A stretch of DNA of 64,000 nt from Leptidea sinapis (lineage: Eukaryota; Arthropoda; Insecta; Lepidoptera; Pieridae): assembly GCF_905404315.1 (NCBI RefSeq), contig NC_066309.1:1860001-1924000 (forward strand), written 5' to 3'. Below the pieces are notes generated by a model, which saw only the letters and a program-made list of their open reading frames with translations, had not been told where the DNA came from and ran no database searches. Position numbers and translations under genes: made by a program. This document shows, in pieces, positions 1 to 12,039 of the stretch (position 1 is the stretch's first letter; every line of letters starts with the position of its first letter).

Positions 1-99
1 CAGACTAATATATTTCAAGTAAGATCAAGTAAGTTCGTGAGTAAACGACGAACATTACAATAAGTGCGAATAGACTCAGCGAGTCTTACATCTTTGTAC

Positions 100-300
100 C
101 ATTTAGTGTGGAGACACTTGGCCCGTAGAACACAGAGGCACGTGGATTACATCCTACTACTCTCTAGGGTTTAAATAGACGTACTGGAAACCCAAGTTCT
201 GGCAGGTATTTCGACCAACGGATCATCCTTGCTATCCAGCAGGGAAATGCTGCCAGTAGTTTTAGTATACTTCCTCGTTTGTAGTTTTGTCTACGTGTGA
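100..300 (+). pseudogene. LINE ORF2 C-terminal remnant
   Basis: The + strand reads a decayed copy of a peptide seen several times here: a T-G-(D/N)-P-x-(A/S)-G-x-(Y/C)-(L/F)-x-QRI core followed by LAIQ(R/Q)GNAAS and an L-P end (about 175-290). The same core is found at 12040-12240 (-), 14667-15030 (-) and 15480-15650 (+). I read it as the extreme C terminus of a non-LTR retrotransposon polyprotein. It is truncated and carries stops. Confidence 0.5.
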
Positions 301-319
301 GCATATGACGTATTGTTCA

Positions 320-640
320 CTATATTACGTTATACTAATAAATTGATAACCGGTTTTTTCCTTCGGTTATACTGCGAACACTACTGAACCGATCAGAATA
401 ATACTGATACCATTATATGCAGCGTATTTCGGAGAAGGTCTTAGTATATGTTTGATGGTGATTACTTATCCGAAAGCAAATATAAATAATTCTGTCAATG
501 ATAGTTCATTACAATTGATGCAATGAGAGGACGCGGGGTACTGAATATAGCAAAAGAGCGTTTACCGGGTCAGCACTTATAAATAATAAGTGATCAATAT
601 GTTAAATAAATCAACATGAATTAAATTGGATTATATTCTT
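320..640. repeat. Dispersed repeat, copy 1 (related copy near 60290-60560)
   Basis: Shares with 60340-60560 a block containing TTTTTTCCTTCGGTTA, then a divergent middle and TTCATTACA...ATGCAATGAG followed by a GC-rich stretch. There is no coding capacity, and the class is unknown. The rest of 640-1088 is AT-rich with nothing recognisable. Confidence 0.35.
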
Positions 641-1088
641 CACTTTATGGGTCTCAATACTTTTCATTTTTCATTTTTTACGGCTTATCCTCCTATGTGT
701 TAATAACTTAAGCTGTAAAGTAAGCCCATCCAAATCGGTTTCGGAAATATTGAGTTAAATATCACATAAAGCTCAATAGTTAGATATAAATAGATATACA
801 CATAGACAGGAATATTATATAAACAGACAGACAGAATAATTAAAGTTTAATAAAACGATTTTTATATATATTCATTATTTTATTTAAGGTTTTAAAATAA
901 AGCAAGCAAATAAGCAAGTATATATTATATATTTAGTACTATGGCATCCACAAAAAAATACTTTCTGCATTTAAGAAAATTTTTTGAATTAGGTAGGCGT
1001 TATTTTTCGGAATTACAATAAAACGAATGTTGAATGGCCCTTATTTTGTTAGTTTTACAATTTATATGTTTTGTTTAATATAATTAAT

Positions 1089-1442
1089 TCATAATACATA
1101 ATAAGAAAAAATATCTTTGCTAACAATCTGAGACAGCGTGTTTTTATTTCTATTATTATTTACAAGAACTTGAATTAATCGCTGCAATATAGGCGAATTC
1201 AGTTTTCCCGCTATCATATTCAGGATACTGTTTGAGCTCGAACGCAGCCTTGCCAGGACGGATGACGTCCTTTTTCTTATGATGGCATAGAAATCATCCG
1301 TTCGTGCTTCAGCAAACATGCCTGATGCCGAACAAAACCACGGCAAGCCCAGCAGCATCCTGAAACTATTGTTAAACTGCACCCTCAGCGTGTCGAGTGT
1401 CTTTTGAGTGTAGTTGGTAGGCGAAGAGTAAGCAGAAAACAC
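1089..1442 (-). pseudogene. LINE ORF2 C-terminal fragment
   Basis: A 117-codon open frame read on the minus strand. Its centre (RVQFNNSFRMLLGLP, CSASGMFAEARTDDFYAIIR) looks like the C terminus of lepidopteran non-LTR retrotransposon reverse transcriptases, downstream of the polymerase domain. It has no start context and no splice sites, so it is a 5'-truncated insertion. From 1443 to about 1850 I see only AT-rich sequence. Confidence 0.55.
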
Positions 1443-1855
1443 GCAAACATGGTGTTTTTAGACAAGTTTTGTGGTGAAAATATAGCATTTGAAGCTATGA
1501 ACACTACTTAATCCTGTTACACATATCCTTAAGTCTTATTTGTAGGTTGCTAATGCTTGCTGTTGGTTATAGTTAACAATGCCGAGCCTTTTTGAACTAC
1601 CACTTTTCTTTTAAGTTAAACAAGTTTTTTGGCATGGCGTGACGCATTTTTTTTGGTACTTTCTCTCAGAAAAGTTATTTTTATAGCTTGGACTTTTTGT
1701 GTAGGTCCATTTATACAGATTAGTAGCGAATAACGAGGATTGTAAGCATATAAACTGTTTTCCACTTAAGAATTTTTTTTTATTATTGGCTTTGTTGAAT
1801 AGATTGCGGGCCGGCAGCCTTGAACTCATATCGCTCAAGGTCGCTGGCATTTAGT

Positions 1856-1897
1856 GTCGCCTTGCGTGGAAGACAAGGGTCTTCCACGCAAGGCGAC
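1856..1897. repeat. Perfect 19-bp hairpin
   Basis: The arms at 1856-1874 (GTCGCCTTGCGTGGAAGAC) and 1879-1897 are exact reverse complements with a 4-base loop AAGG. Part of the right arm (GCAAGG) is repeated again just after it. Its GC content is far above the surrounding AT-rich DNA. Confidence 0.85.
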
Positions 1898-2257
1898 GCA
1901 AGGCACACTTTGGTTGACGACGGTCCAAAGAGACTTAAAAGAAGCTCATTATAAAATAACACAATATCTAGCACAATCATGCCGTATACGAGAAGAAGGA
2001 CAAGGCATGCCGACGCCAAGTAAATGGTGCAAAAAGTAGATTATTCTTTTGTGAGAATGGGTGTCCACATTTATAATAAAATAAGAACTTGCCTGCAAGA
2101 ATTGCTATTATTAGATTTAAATCGGTAATCAAGAAGATTTTAATAAAAAAGGCTTATTACACTGTGAATGATTGCCTGAATGACAAATGCGCGTGCTTGC
2201 TGGGCGAAGAGCAGAATTAAGTAATTTAATTTAGATTTAAGTTTGAGGACATATGTA

Positions 2258-2325
2258 GCCAAATGGTTAGTGACCCTGACCATAGATATCCCGGTTTCCA
2301 ATCCCGGTAGGTGCAATTATTTATA
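2258..2325 (+). repeat. SINE family B, head fragment
   Basis: A tRNA-like head with a degenerate A-box region (TAGCCAAATGGTTAGTGACC) and a B-box-like GGTTTCCAATCCCGGTAGGTGCAA. The same AATCC(C/T)GGTAGGTGCAA motif recurs at 10280, 27905 and (degenerate) 21480 and 44090. The tail is missing here. Confidence 0.55.
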
Positions 2326-3930
2326 AAAAGGCATAAAAGGCATTTATTTTCTCAAAATTGATTCCTTTAGAATTATTTTTGATGTCATTTCTAAGCATTC
2401 TTTTTTTTGCGCTCTTTTGAATAAAAAAAAAGTTGAGAGGTGTCAAGGGACACCCGAATGCAACGAAGTACCTTTCGATTAATTAGTGAAGGAATTGTAA
2501 TAAAATTTTATATATATTAATTTTAAATTTTATTATTTAAATTAATTATTAATAAATTATATGAAATTTTAATTTTAAATTATAATTATTTATATTATAT
2601 ATATATATTAATTATTATAAGAAAATTATTAATATTATATTATATAATATTATTTTATAACATTTCTTATAATAATAAATATATGCATTAATAATTAAAT
2701 TATTGATTTAATATTAAATAAATTAATAATATTATTATTAATATAATAATAAAAAATATTATTATTATTTAATATCCATTTATAACAGACAGACAGAGAA
2801 ACATGCGCACGCCGCACAGCTTACAATAGCTTACTATAGCAAAAAGTGTCGTGACAACTTTTCGTAAGAATTTTTTCCGTCTAGCCCCCTTTCACAACGC
2901 GCGATAAGGAACTTCGTTCCAATATACAATATTGTACAGTCATTTCTATCACTATAAAATAATCACAATCTAGTCCCAGGCTGTCCGATTATTTAGATAT
3001 TCAGCTGTGGAGTAATAGGATTTACGACAGGGCCATTTTTTTATAAAACATTTAAATTTATTTATATATAATGCCTGAACAGTGGCTGGGACTTTATTAT
3101 AGAAGTGTTTACATTTATCCTTAAAGCTATTATGTATCTTATGAAGCCTACTAGAACTAGTTACAAGCAATCCTTTATTTCTAGTGCTATAATAATTAAA
3201 ATCACTATTAAGAACAAAAAGGTGACGATTTTTGTGAACGTATATTAAATTTTCATAAATATACTGACAATAAACAGTCTTTATTTATTTATTTCTTTAA
3301 ATTTTTCTTTGAGAGACTGTCTATAATAAGCTGATATATAGCATGAACAGCTCTCTTTTGCAGAGCAAACACTATATCAATGTCACCAGCATGACTCCAT
3401 AGTAAAATACCGTACGTCATGATGCTGTTTATACAGATAAAAAACTGAAGTACACTAATCTAGCGGTCGCAACATTCGTATACTCTCTAATCTTTCTAAC
3501 GGCATATGCCGCAGAGCTGAGTCTATCTGCTAGATGGGCAAATATGTGGACCCCACTGAAGCTTTTTATCTAACGTGATACCCAAGAAGACCGTAGTGTC
3601 CACAAGTTCCAATCTCTGGTCATTTATAATTAAGTTGGTTTGTACCTCCACTGTGTTTGGTGTAAGGAACCGTAAACACTTTGTTTTTTTACTGTTTAAG
3701 TGCAGATTATTCATCAAACCAACGCACTATCTTTGAGAGTGCATTGTTTACCTCGTCATCACTATCTGCACGTCGCTTCATTTTAAAATAAGTGAAGTAT
3801 CATCAGCAAACAATACAATCTCATGGCATCATCTACCACAAACGGTAGATCGTTAATATATATAAGAAACAAGAAAGGACCGAGAATAGAACCCTGTGGA
3901 ACACCTATTCCCACAGGTATATTATGGTAT
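2326..3930 (-). mobile_element. Decayed jockey/CR1-like LINE (3' half), interrupted by a MITE
   Basis: Read on the minus strand from about 3930: a reverse transcriptase piece [20 protein letters not shown], a degraded catalytic region, then TKCLRFLTPNTVEVQTNLII and VFLGITLDKKLQWGPHI (3523-3717). The C terminus is at 2970-3170 (CKHFYNKVPATVQ, YYSTAEYLNNRTAWD). Frames shift several times, so it is dead. The 3'UTR matches 59610-60000. In this copy it is split by a roughly 490-bp insertion (about 2420-2915) that is absent from the other copy. Confidence 0.65.
2440..2915. mobile_element. MITE-like insertion inside the LINE 3'UTR
   Basis: Near the ends lie inverted copies of AACGAAGT(A/T)CCTT (left about 2461-2473, right about 2905-2917), so the element has subterminal inverted repeats. 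The centre (2500-2770) is almost pure A/T and full of short palindromes. A comparison with 59760-59780, where the flanking LINE sequence is continuous, defines the insertion. Confidence 0.5.
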
Positions 3931-5830
3931 AATTTATATATTATGGTATAATTTATATAATTATGGTTGAATTAAAACCACATGTATGTTCACACTGTTT
4001 GAAGTATTTTATAAAACACTATTTCATATCCCTCAGCATACTAAATTTATAGTACTTTTAAAAAATATACAACAGCTCATTCTCTCTTTCACCTCGTCAT
4101 TTTTATTATCTAGTATTCAGATTCAAACGAACTCTTGTCAGATGTCCTGTCTGCGTCCTATTTTTGATATTTTCTTTCAGCACTTTTCAGATGATCGCAA
4201 GATTTTCCGTTCTTTAGTCAGGAAAGAAATCAACAAAAGTGTAAGACCCTGAGTTGTCAGCGATAGTATTACCTACTTTGCATTTTTTAAGATTAAGATA
4301 AGTATTTTTATAACGTAGTATTTGTAATATAGTGTTGGACTTTTGTTTTAGTGAAATAAAGTTTATGTTTTTCCAGTGGTATTTTCCCTGGCAAAATATA
4401 TAACCGCAGCTCCCTAGCCGCAGATATACCTACCTACTTATGTAGTCATTCTTGTACTTTTATGTTTGTTGTTACGAGTATGTTTATGTTTTAAATTCTA
4501 TTTGACGAGTAGCCCGTCAAAGTGTAGTAATTTTAGATATATTCTTAAATTATTTTTTCACTATTACACAGTTTTCTTCATATAACTAAGTTACACTAAT
4601 TCTTAATACGCAATCTATAGATCTCCGAGAGAGCTGACGATTAAAATAAAAAGGAACGTCGTAGGTTCTTCAAGCTTCACGATGTTCTAAGCGACAGTTA
4701 ACTAGGTGATGATGCGAAAAATGTCAAAATAGGGGTGCTTCTCTCACTATCAGGTACAATAATTCATTATCCTCACTCTAACCTAACAATTTCTTTGATT
4801 ATTTGGCTGTCGAGTATACTTTAGATTTGGATAATAAATATGTACCTAATTTATAAACTGATAAGCTACAGAATTACTGTATACACATCCACAATATTAT
4901 GTTGTTATGGTCTCCAGTTATTAAAGCAAATTTAAGGACGTATTCATTCGAAAAAGGATCTAGTCTTTGCACCACATAATAATGTATAAATGGATAATGG
5001 AATACCTACATAAATAATTTAATATTATACAATATATATAATGTATGCAATGTATATATAATCAGCTAACACTACGGCCATCTTGTTTTTCGTATCGTAA
5101 CTTTGTTGAGATTCTCTTGATTCTGATTCAGAAAGTTGTGACAACTCTGCATATGAAGGCCTTACGATGGGAAGGCTTTATACTGTTTTTCTGAGTAGCG
5201 ATAGGTGGCGCTAGTGACTAGTATAATTTTTATTGAATAATAATGGCTGTAAGAATTATTATTGCGTGTAGCGTTTTGTTTTAATTATAATACACCATTA
5301 AAATATGATGTGATAAGTACAACAACATTTCATACAAATAAATATCTAGTTTCTTATTTTAATTTAGGCTCATTTTTTTATTCTTGAATGAGTTCTTGAT
5401 TTCAATGTTTTTTCCAGTTCATGACTTAAAACATTCTAAGTAATTGAAATTAGGAGCCAGTTTCTCCTTCTTGAAAAAACACGAGGAGGTATCAAGCTGA
5501 ATTTTATTCCCCGCGCTATTAGACTTGCCGCCATCTTAGTGACGTCATCGTGACGTCAGGTTCAAGCCGCCAATCAAAGGTTACGCTTACACTATAATAT
5601 AACAAAGTTTTAACCCTATTTCAGAGTGTGGGGGCTATAATCCCAAACCAACCACGTACGTAGGTGACTATAGATGATGTATTTATATATCAAATAATAA
5701 ATAAATGAATGAAAATTATTTTTTGCACTAAACCTATGAAATAAAGTTTCAATAATGTATAATATATAATAGTATATAATATAATGTATGTACAAAATAA
5801 TAGGTATGGTAGCACAATCTATATAATATA
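3931..5830. other. Unassigned AT-rich sequence
   Basis: No supported gene. The longest frames (for example 3986-4252) have low-complexity composition and no recognisable domain. TGACGTCA-rich sequence lies at 5538-5560, with no gene beside it. Confidence 0.5.
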
Positions 5831-6786
5831 CTAGCGAACCCGACAGACGTTGTCCTGTAAACACGTCTTAAGTTTGAAAATTCAGTCCAGCCGTCAAGAG
5901 GAGTTCACTAACATGGGCAGGAGTATTATATATGGACTGAATAGAGAATCTCAACCATTCTCAAATTATTTATTCTCAGCCGTTTAGGAGGAGTTCACTG
6001 TCAACACACGTATAGAAGAATTATATATATAAAGATAAGAGATTTCCACCGGTAATTCTAAGACTCATCACGAAATCTCAGAAACTACAAAGCCTACAAT
6101 CTTGGAGGAGGAGGATCTTTCTAGGAGGTAGTTGTCAGCTAAGAAACGGACTTGAGAAACTCCTCCTCTAAGGAGGTGAAAGGGGGGGGGGGTCGAAGGT
6201 TGCATGAAATTCCTATGTTTTTGAAGTTAGAAACGTGAAAATCGACATTTAGGTTATTACCTTCAAATAATAAAAGTCCGTGTAAGTTATTTTGGGAAAT
6301 CCCCTGTAAAGGGTGGTAAAATAGGGGGGTAAAGTTTGTCCACCACCTCAAAGGGGTAAAATGAGGTTTGGAAGGTTGTATGAAAGTCCTATGTTTTTGA
6401 AGTTAGCAACGTAAAAATCGTAATTTAGGTTATTCGCTTTAAATAATAAAAATATGTACCTATATGTTAATTTTGAAAATCTCTCCAAATTTAAGGGTGG
6501 TTAAATATAGGATGAAATTTTGTATTGGAAAGTTTTAATTATTGTTAAGTATTGCTAACTTGAAGTTTAGAAGATAGAGTTCTTTTTAGGGCGTAGGTAT
6601 CAGCTAAGAAAAGATTTTTCGAAAACCTCATAAGGGCGTGAAATTGGGGTTGAAATGTTGGTTGAAAGACTTATGAAGTTCGGCCGTAGTGGTATTTTTT
6701 GTATAGGTAACTATATCATTAAAATACCTTTGACATCTACGCCTTTCGATGATAAAATTATTAAATAAAAATATTGTTATACTCAG
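5831..6786 (-). mobile_element. Non-autonomous Helitron-like element with internal repeats
   Basis: The left boundary CTAGCGAACCCGACAGACG is the reverse complement of a family 3' end (CGTCTGTCGGGTTCGCTAG), which matches the CTAG terminus usual for Helitrons. Inside, a unit of about 165 bp is imperfectly repeated: CCTATGTTTTTGAAGTTAG occurs at about 6212 and 6388, with a weaker third copy after 6530. There is no coding potential; the G run at 6182-6191 lies between units. Confidence 0.45.
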
Positions 6787-6904
6787 TCATTTAGATGAGG
6801 GAGAAATATTGCCATTGCTTTTGCTTCCTTAGGAATTGCAGCTACCTTGCTTGATGGAGGGCAAAAAGGCTCATTCGGCTTTCAAATTACCTTTGAACCT
6901 GAAT

Positions 6905-7955
6905 TTTTCTGAATCTCCACTGTGTAATATACAAATGTCTTTAAACTTTTATTAGAATATTTCACTGATTGGAAGCTAAAAATAAATGTATTCAAAACGA
7001 TTGCCATTTATTTTACCCGAAAGCGTCAACCTCCAAAACAAAAATTGATTATTAAAAACTATCAAATTCCATGGGAAAAGTCTATCAAGTTGGATGTAGT
7101 ATTAGATACAAAATTTAACTGGTCAAATCATATAGACAATGTGAGAGTCAAAGCCCTGAGAGCTCTAAATGCCGATTTTAAACAGAAAAAGTAACTTAAG
7201 TCCTAAAACTAAATTGAAAATATATACTACCTTAGTTCGGCCCTGTATGACATATACCTCACCTGTTTGGAGTAACACCTGCCAAACAAATTACAATAAA
7301 CTTCAAGTTATTCAAAACAAAGCCCTTAAAATTGCATATAGTACTCAATTTCGAGCGAATCTTAAGCAATTACATATTAAATAAAATATCCCACAATTCA
7401 CCAGTTCATTTCAAAAAATATGACAACAATTTTTCTACGTACAATTAATTTCATCCATTGGCAAAATAAGAAAAATTTACCTACCGTTTATCGAAACGTA
7501 TAATCGATATAAACTGCCCCATCACCATTTGCTAAACCAGTTCGATGAAAGTAATGAAACATGCACAAGCTAATTACCGCTTTGAACAAATCGTTACAAG
7601 TATTTTATTTTCAACCTACCTTCAATTAATTATTCAATTAACTTATTACCTGTGCCATCAGTAATAAGTTAATGATTGCTTTATACTAAGCTAATCCTTT
7701 TTAATATTTTAGTAAACAAGTGCTACCTACCTCTTCAAAGGTACACATTATAATATCAAATATCTGATATTATTTTAAGTTTTATAAATGTCCGATGTTA
7801 AAACATACTCATTGAACACATCGTTTCTATAAAGCAATGTCGCCGTTGAAATGTATTAACTTTAAGATTGTTATTTCTTTGACTGTGTCAAGTAATATAC
7901 TTTCTATATATATATATTTTTACTTGAATAAAGAACTTTTAAAATGAATGAAATG
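6905..7955 (+). pseudogene. Decayed LINE reverse transcriptase, C-terminal half and 3'UTR
   Basis: The + strand gives FTDWKLKINVFKT, IAIYFTRKRQPPKQKLIIK, VLDTKFNWSNHIDNVRVKAL and (7169-7384) RKSNLSPKTKLKIYTTLVRP...YTSPVWSNTCQTNYNKLQ. This is the thumb and post-RT region of a jockey-type ORF2. Frameshifts break it. The copy ends with TTGAATAAAGAAC near 7925-7940. Confidence 0.6.
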
Positions 7956-7959
7956 ACTG

Positions 7960-9113
7960 TGTAATATATCTAAACGGCACAAGCGCCAAAATAATTGTAT
8001 GGGATGAGAGTACTATGGCCCATAAGAAAGGCATTGAAGTTCTAAATAGGAGTCTCCAAGATATAAGAAATTGTAACCGATATGGGCGAAGTCACGGTAC
8101 TATTGGCTGGTGACTTCAGACAGACGTGGCCTGTTGTCTCACGAGGGACACGTGAAGTGAAGGCTTGCCTTGAGTTATTAGTTTTATGGCCTAAAGTTAA
8201 TAATTTGTCCTTTAAAGTAAGTATGGGTGTCAATCTTGAACATGATTCAAAGGCGGAGGAGTTCTCCAATTTGTTGCTAGACATGTGTGATGGAAACATT
8301 TTGGAGGAGGGAGATAAAATAAACATTTTCTGTAATCTTGATGATGTTATGAGAGATCTGACTATCTTAACGGATAAAATCTACCCTAATGGCTGAGAGA
8401 AAGAGCAATTATTTCTCCAAGAAACGACGCACCCAACAGTATTAATAATTTTATGCTAGAAAAGCTTCCCGTTGTTCATGAATGAATCTTTAGACAATAT
8501 ATTCTACATGATGATAATTAATTAAACACAGGGCCAAACTTTGAAAGGTTAGGTATAGATCTCATAAATTATTGTTTCTCGCATGGCCAGTTGTATGTGG
8601 CTTGCTCCAGAGATAGTTCACCAGATTGTTTAGTTATTCTTCAACCCGACTGAATAACTAAAAATGTTGTTTACAGGGAAGTTTTAAAAAAATAGGGCAG
8701 TAAATTCTTTTTTTCCATACCATCGGGATACCAATTGCAATTTAAACATAGCAACAATTTCTGGTTAAAAAATTATGCTACTCGATAATCTTATTATAAT
8801 AATAAAGCCAGAATCAAACTTTGAAAACAGCCGGTGTACATATCAGAAATTGACGAAACGACCAGTTGTACCTACGTGGAGGCATATAACAAAATTTTAT
8901 TGAAATTTTGTTTACGGGGAAGTTTGGAGAAAATAGAACTGTCCGCTCTTTATTCTTTTTTCTATGTTTGTTATAATTGCGACCCTCTATATGTATGAAC
9001 TATGAAGTGCGGTTTTTACTAGCAGCAGGACTTTTGTCGATAGGTTTGATTGCCCAAAATAATCTCATAAAAAATCAGAAATTATACGCAGACGAAGTCG
9101 CGAGTAACTGCTT
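7960..9113 (+). pseudogene. Helitron RepHel helicase remnant with 3' end
   Basis: Broken pieces of a PIF1-type helicase in order on the + strand: KIIVWDESTMAHKKGIE (Walker B region, about 7990), LLAGDFRQTWPVVSRGTR (8097-8150), then a divergent stretch. Near 8530-8690 is a C-terminal block with LGIDLINYC.FSHGQLYVACSR (as read across a stop-free stretch) and NVVYREVL. This order of motifs is typical of the Helitron Rep/helicase. No Rep nickase domain is seen upstream. The 3' part ends near 9113 with GCAGACGAAGTCGCG, a common Helitron terminal sequence. Frameshifts and stops make it inactive. Confidence 0.6.
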
Positions 9114-9117
9114 GTTA

Positions 9118-9308
9118 TTAATAAGGGACGAGACGAGCAAGACGTTCAGCTGATGGTAGTTGATACGTCAAGACAACCGCGTAGGTACACTTCTAAGCGG
9201 CCGGCAATACTCTTGTGATTCCTCTGGTGTTGCAAGGGAATGTGGGCGGCGGTGATCACTTAACATCAGGTGACCCGTACGCTCGTTTGTCCTCTCTTTC
9301 ATAAATAA
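9118..9308. repeat. Two short 3'-end repeat fragments
   Basis: 9122-9165 is the minus-oriented end of repeat family R (GGGACGAGACGAGCAAGACG; fuller copies at 23995, 26035 and 38807). 9185-9308 is the 3' end of the CR1/jockey-like LINE, containing CTTGTGATTCCTCTGGTGTT and GGTGACCCGTACGCTCGTTT as at 19690-19790 and 33930-34020. Confidence 0.55.
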
Positions 9309-9449
9309 AGATAGTCGATTATTTTCAAGTCATAGGTCACAATCTTCTCCAATTATTAATGTGTTCCACAGTTCACTGACCTTTAATGATGATAATCAAT
9401 TTTATATATGAAATACTTATAAGGTTTACCAGAGGGAGAATTCTTTGCA

Positions 9450-9560
9450 CTGAATATTTTCTGTCATCAAGCAGTAATGTGCAGACATTATTGTGTTTCG
9501 GTTTGAAGGGAGCCGTTTCAATTGAGATACTGAGCTAATGAGACTTAACATCTTTTGTCT
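9450..9560 (+). repeat. Repeat family R, internal fragment
   Basis: AAGCAGTAATGTGCAGACATT...GTGTTTCGGT and GAGACTTAACATCTTTTGTC match the body of the repeat at 24070-24180 and, reversed, 38940-39060. Confidence 0.5.
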
Positions 9561-9599
9561 CACAGCGAGTCTCTCAAGAATTGGCTTCAAAGAAGCCGG

Positions 9600-10015
9600 G
9601 CGTTATAAATAGAGCACGCAATACTTCAAGCCGGCCCAGATTCTAGCGCTGTACAAAGCGCAGGTCCGGACATATATGGAGTATAGCTGGCGCACGCCAG
9701 TATCAGCTTGAACCATTTGGCCGCGTGCAACGCAGAGCTGCTCGGATTGTTGGGTCAGTCAACGGCTGGATCACTGGGCGCCGCATAGAGACGTCCGCGT
9801 CGCGTCGCTTCAATGCAATATGTCTTCTTCCCCAATTATCGCGGGGAGTGTTTCGAAGTGCGGTTTTCAAGGAACTTTCATCAACGTACAACCAAGCTGT
9901 GGAATGAGCTTCCTAGTGCGGTGTATATATGTTTACATACGAAATAGGTATCTTCAAAAAAGCGCGTATACCCAATACTCTCATTTGTCTACCTCTATCA
10001 TAAAAAAATCCTGAG
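9600..10015 (+). pseudogene. CR1/jockey-like LINE, C-terminal fragment
   Basis: The + strand reads VQRRAARIVGSVNGWITGRR and FRSAVFKELSSTYNQAVE*AS in shifting frames. It is the same peptide as the C terminus of the LINE at 54430-55075 ([27 protein letters not shown]). 5' truncated and out of frame. Confidence 0.6.
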
Positions 10016-10279
10016 CGGCACTGCTTTGTAATGGGCAGGGCGTATCACTGACGAACAGGTAAACGGGAGTAAGGTATTGATCGTCACGTCACATTTTCTC
10101 AATACCACAATTCTAATACAGTACTTTACAGCTAACGACAAATTGTTAAGAGACTATTACCAACCACTTCTTAGAGTTCTACTGAAATTTAAGTCAATTA
10201 CTTCAAGTATTGAGCATTGGCAACGCATCTCTTGGCCCCTGGTGTTGGGGTGCCCGTTTGTCCCCTCTCATATGATGAC

Positions 10280-10510
10280 CCATATAGCCGAATTAGTGAC
10301 CCTGACTACTTTCGTTCGAATCCCGGTTGGTGCAATCATTTATATGATGAATATGGATGTTTGTTTCCGAGACATGGATGTTTATATGTAGGTATTTATG
10401 TATGTTTAAGTAAGTAGTAATCGTTGTCTTGGACCCATAGTACAGGCTATGCCTAGTTTGGGGTAACATAATTTATGTAAAAGTGTGTCGATATTATTAT
10501 TTATAATATA
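10280..10510 (+). repeat. SINE family B, nearly complete copy
   Basis: The B-box-like TTCGAATCCCGGTTGGTGCAA (20-base core) at about 10314-10334 is followed by the body ATTTATATGATGAATATGGA...GTTTCCGAGACATGGATGTT. The tail is CCCATAGTACAGGCTATGCC and GTAAAAGTGTGTCGATATTA. This copy serves as the reference for the interrupted copies at 21480-22380 and 44090-45245. Confidence 0.6.
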
Positions 10511-10789
10511 TAATAAACAAAAGAAATAGTACCAATAAACTGATTAAGTGAGGAAGCAGGAATGTAGGAATTGAAAGTCCATAAGTATGTCTATATCCAG
10601 TCTATTTGTCCTAACAATGAAACGCTCTGTATAAAATTTGTAAAAGCGAGATTAAGTCATCCCAATTCTTATCTGAAATTAATTTGGGTGTATCATCTAT
10701 AGCCACTAGATCACAAAACTTATTCCACGTCTCTAAAACTAGGACCAATATTGATAAACGTGCGCAATTTCACAGAATATGTACACTAC

Positions 10790-11112
10790 ATAATCACACG
10801 TTGAATAACACAAATAAAATTTGAAAAACAAAATTTCACGACCTCCGGCGATCCGTGCCGGTGCTCTAACCAACTGAGCTAACCGTTCGAGTACCGCCTT
10901 GTTATAAAATTCTGTTTGTTTTGTTCAATTCTCAGGTTGTGGCTTCCTCTAGAGTCTAGACGATCTACTGTACAGTTGATAACCTGCTCAACCCCAATAT
11001 TTGCATATTAGGAAATTGACTTGAGATGTCGCTCTTGTAAATCTAAACTTAATTTTATTTGTGTATTAATCCTAGAAGTGAGGGTTATCACTTTAAAAAA
11101 AACATAACATAA
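10790..11112 (-). repeat. tRNA-derived SINE family A, copy 1
   Basis: Read on the minus strand, GGTTAGCTCAGTTGGTTAGA (A box, about 10875-10895) heads a tRNA-like region whose B box is degraded. The body contains GGTTGAGCAGGTTATCAACT and AAGTCAATTTCCTAATATGC. On the + strand the copy ends with TATTAATCCTAGAAGTGAGG...ATCACTTTAAAA. Other copies are at 13805, 14110, 18640, 37498 and 40005. Confidence 0.65.
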
Positions 11113-11631
11113 TGTTGAATAACATTGACATGTTTTCGTGCATCCCTTTTTAACTATAAAACTAATGTTTATAAAAATATTCAGTTCTAATCAAACTTAA
11201 ATCTTATTATTTTTGCCTCTATATTCAAGTTTAACAATTAATAGCTTACTTTTACCAAATTTTACTTACCTTTGCTGAGATTAACTTTTATGGTAAATTG
11301 TACGTGCACCTAAACAGATGTCGCTTTTATATTTAACATCTATGTTCACATTGAGACGTTCCAAGGGGACAATTGTAATTATTTTAGTTAGTTATAATGT
11401 CATAAATTAAATAAATAAATGTTTGAGCTGATTTAAATTATCAAGAGAAGCACTCATTATGTATTAATTCCGTTTCTTGTGGTGTTACCTCGCGTTGCAA
11501 TTGTTTGCGCGACTTAAAGTAATAATATGCAAGTAATTGCTTATACAATACAAGGTTGGACTACGTAAAATAAGAGATCGTTAATATGTTAATCAGTTTT
11601 TTTTGTACTCGAAAAACACAATTATTACATA

Positions 11632-11905
11632 CTAGCTTTTACCCGCGACTTCGTCCGGGATTTCTTATCAAGTACCTACCTAAATACAAAGTTTCATAGT
11701 GCGATTCTTGAACTGGAACTTCCAAACAAACTTCCACCCCCTATTTCAACCCCTCCAAACCACTTATTCGCTATAAAAGGTAGCCTATGTCCATTTCCAA
11801 GTTTTAGTCTATCTCTGTACTAAATTTCATCAAAATCGTTTCCGTTGTTTAGGCGTGAAAGCGTAGCAAACAAACTTACATTCACATTTATTATATTATA
11901 GTAGG
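11632..11905 (-). mobile_element. Non-autonomous Helitron-like element
   Basis: Starts ACTAGCTTTTACCCGCGACT TCGTC, the reverse complement of a CTAGT-ending Helitron 3' end. It continues with a typical non-coding body and stops around TATTATATTATAGTAGGG. Confidence 0.45.
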
Positions 11906-12039
11906 GATTAAACTTTCAAATTACATATTAAACTTTCAAAAAGTTTTCTTTATATACTGATTATTTCCACGTGACTTAATAATTAATAATACTCTTTATA
12001 AAAAAATTATAAAAAAAAATTATTACAAATAGTAAATAT

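Noticed and set aside
2500..2770. AT-rich palindromic block as a replication origin
   Set aside because: Composition alone does not support this; it is inside a MITE-like insertion.
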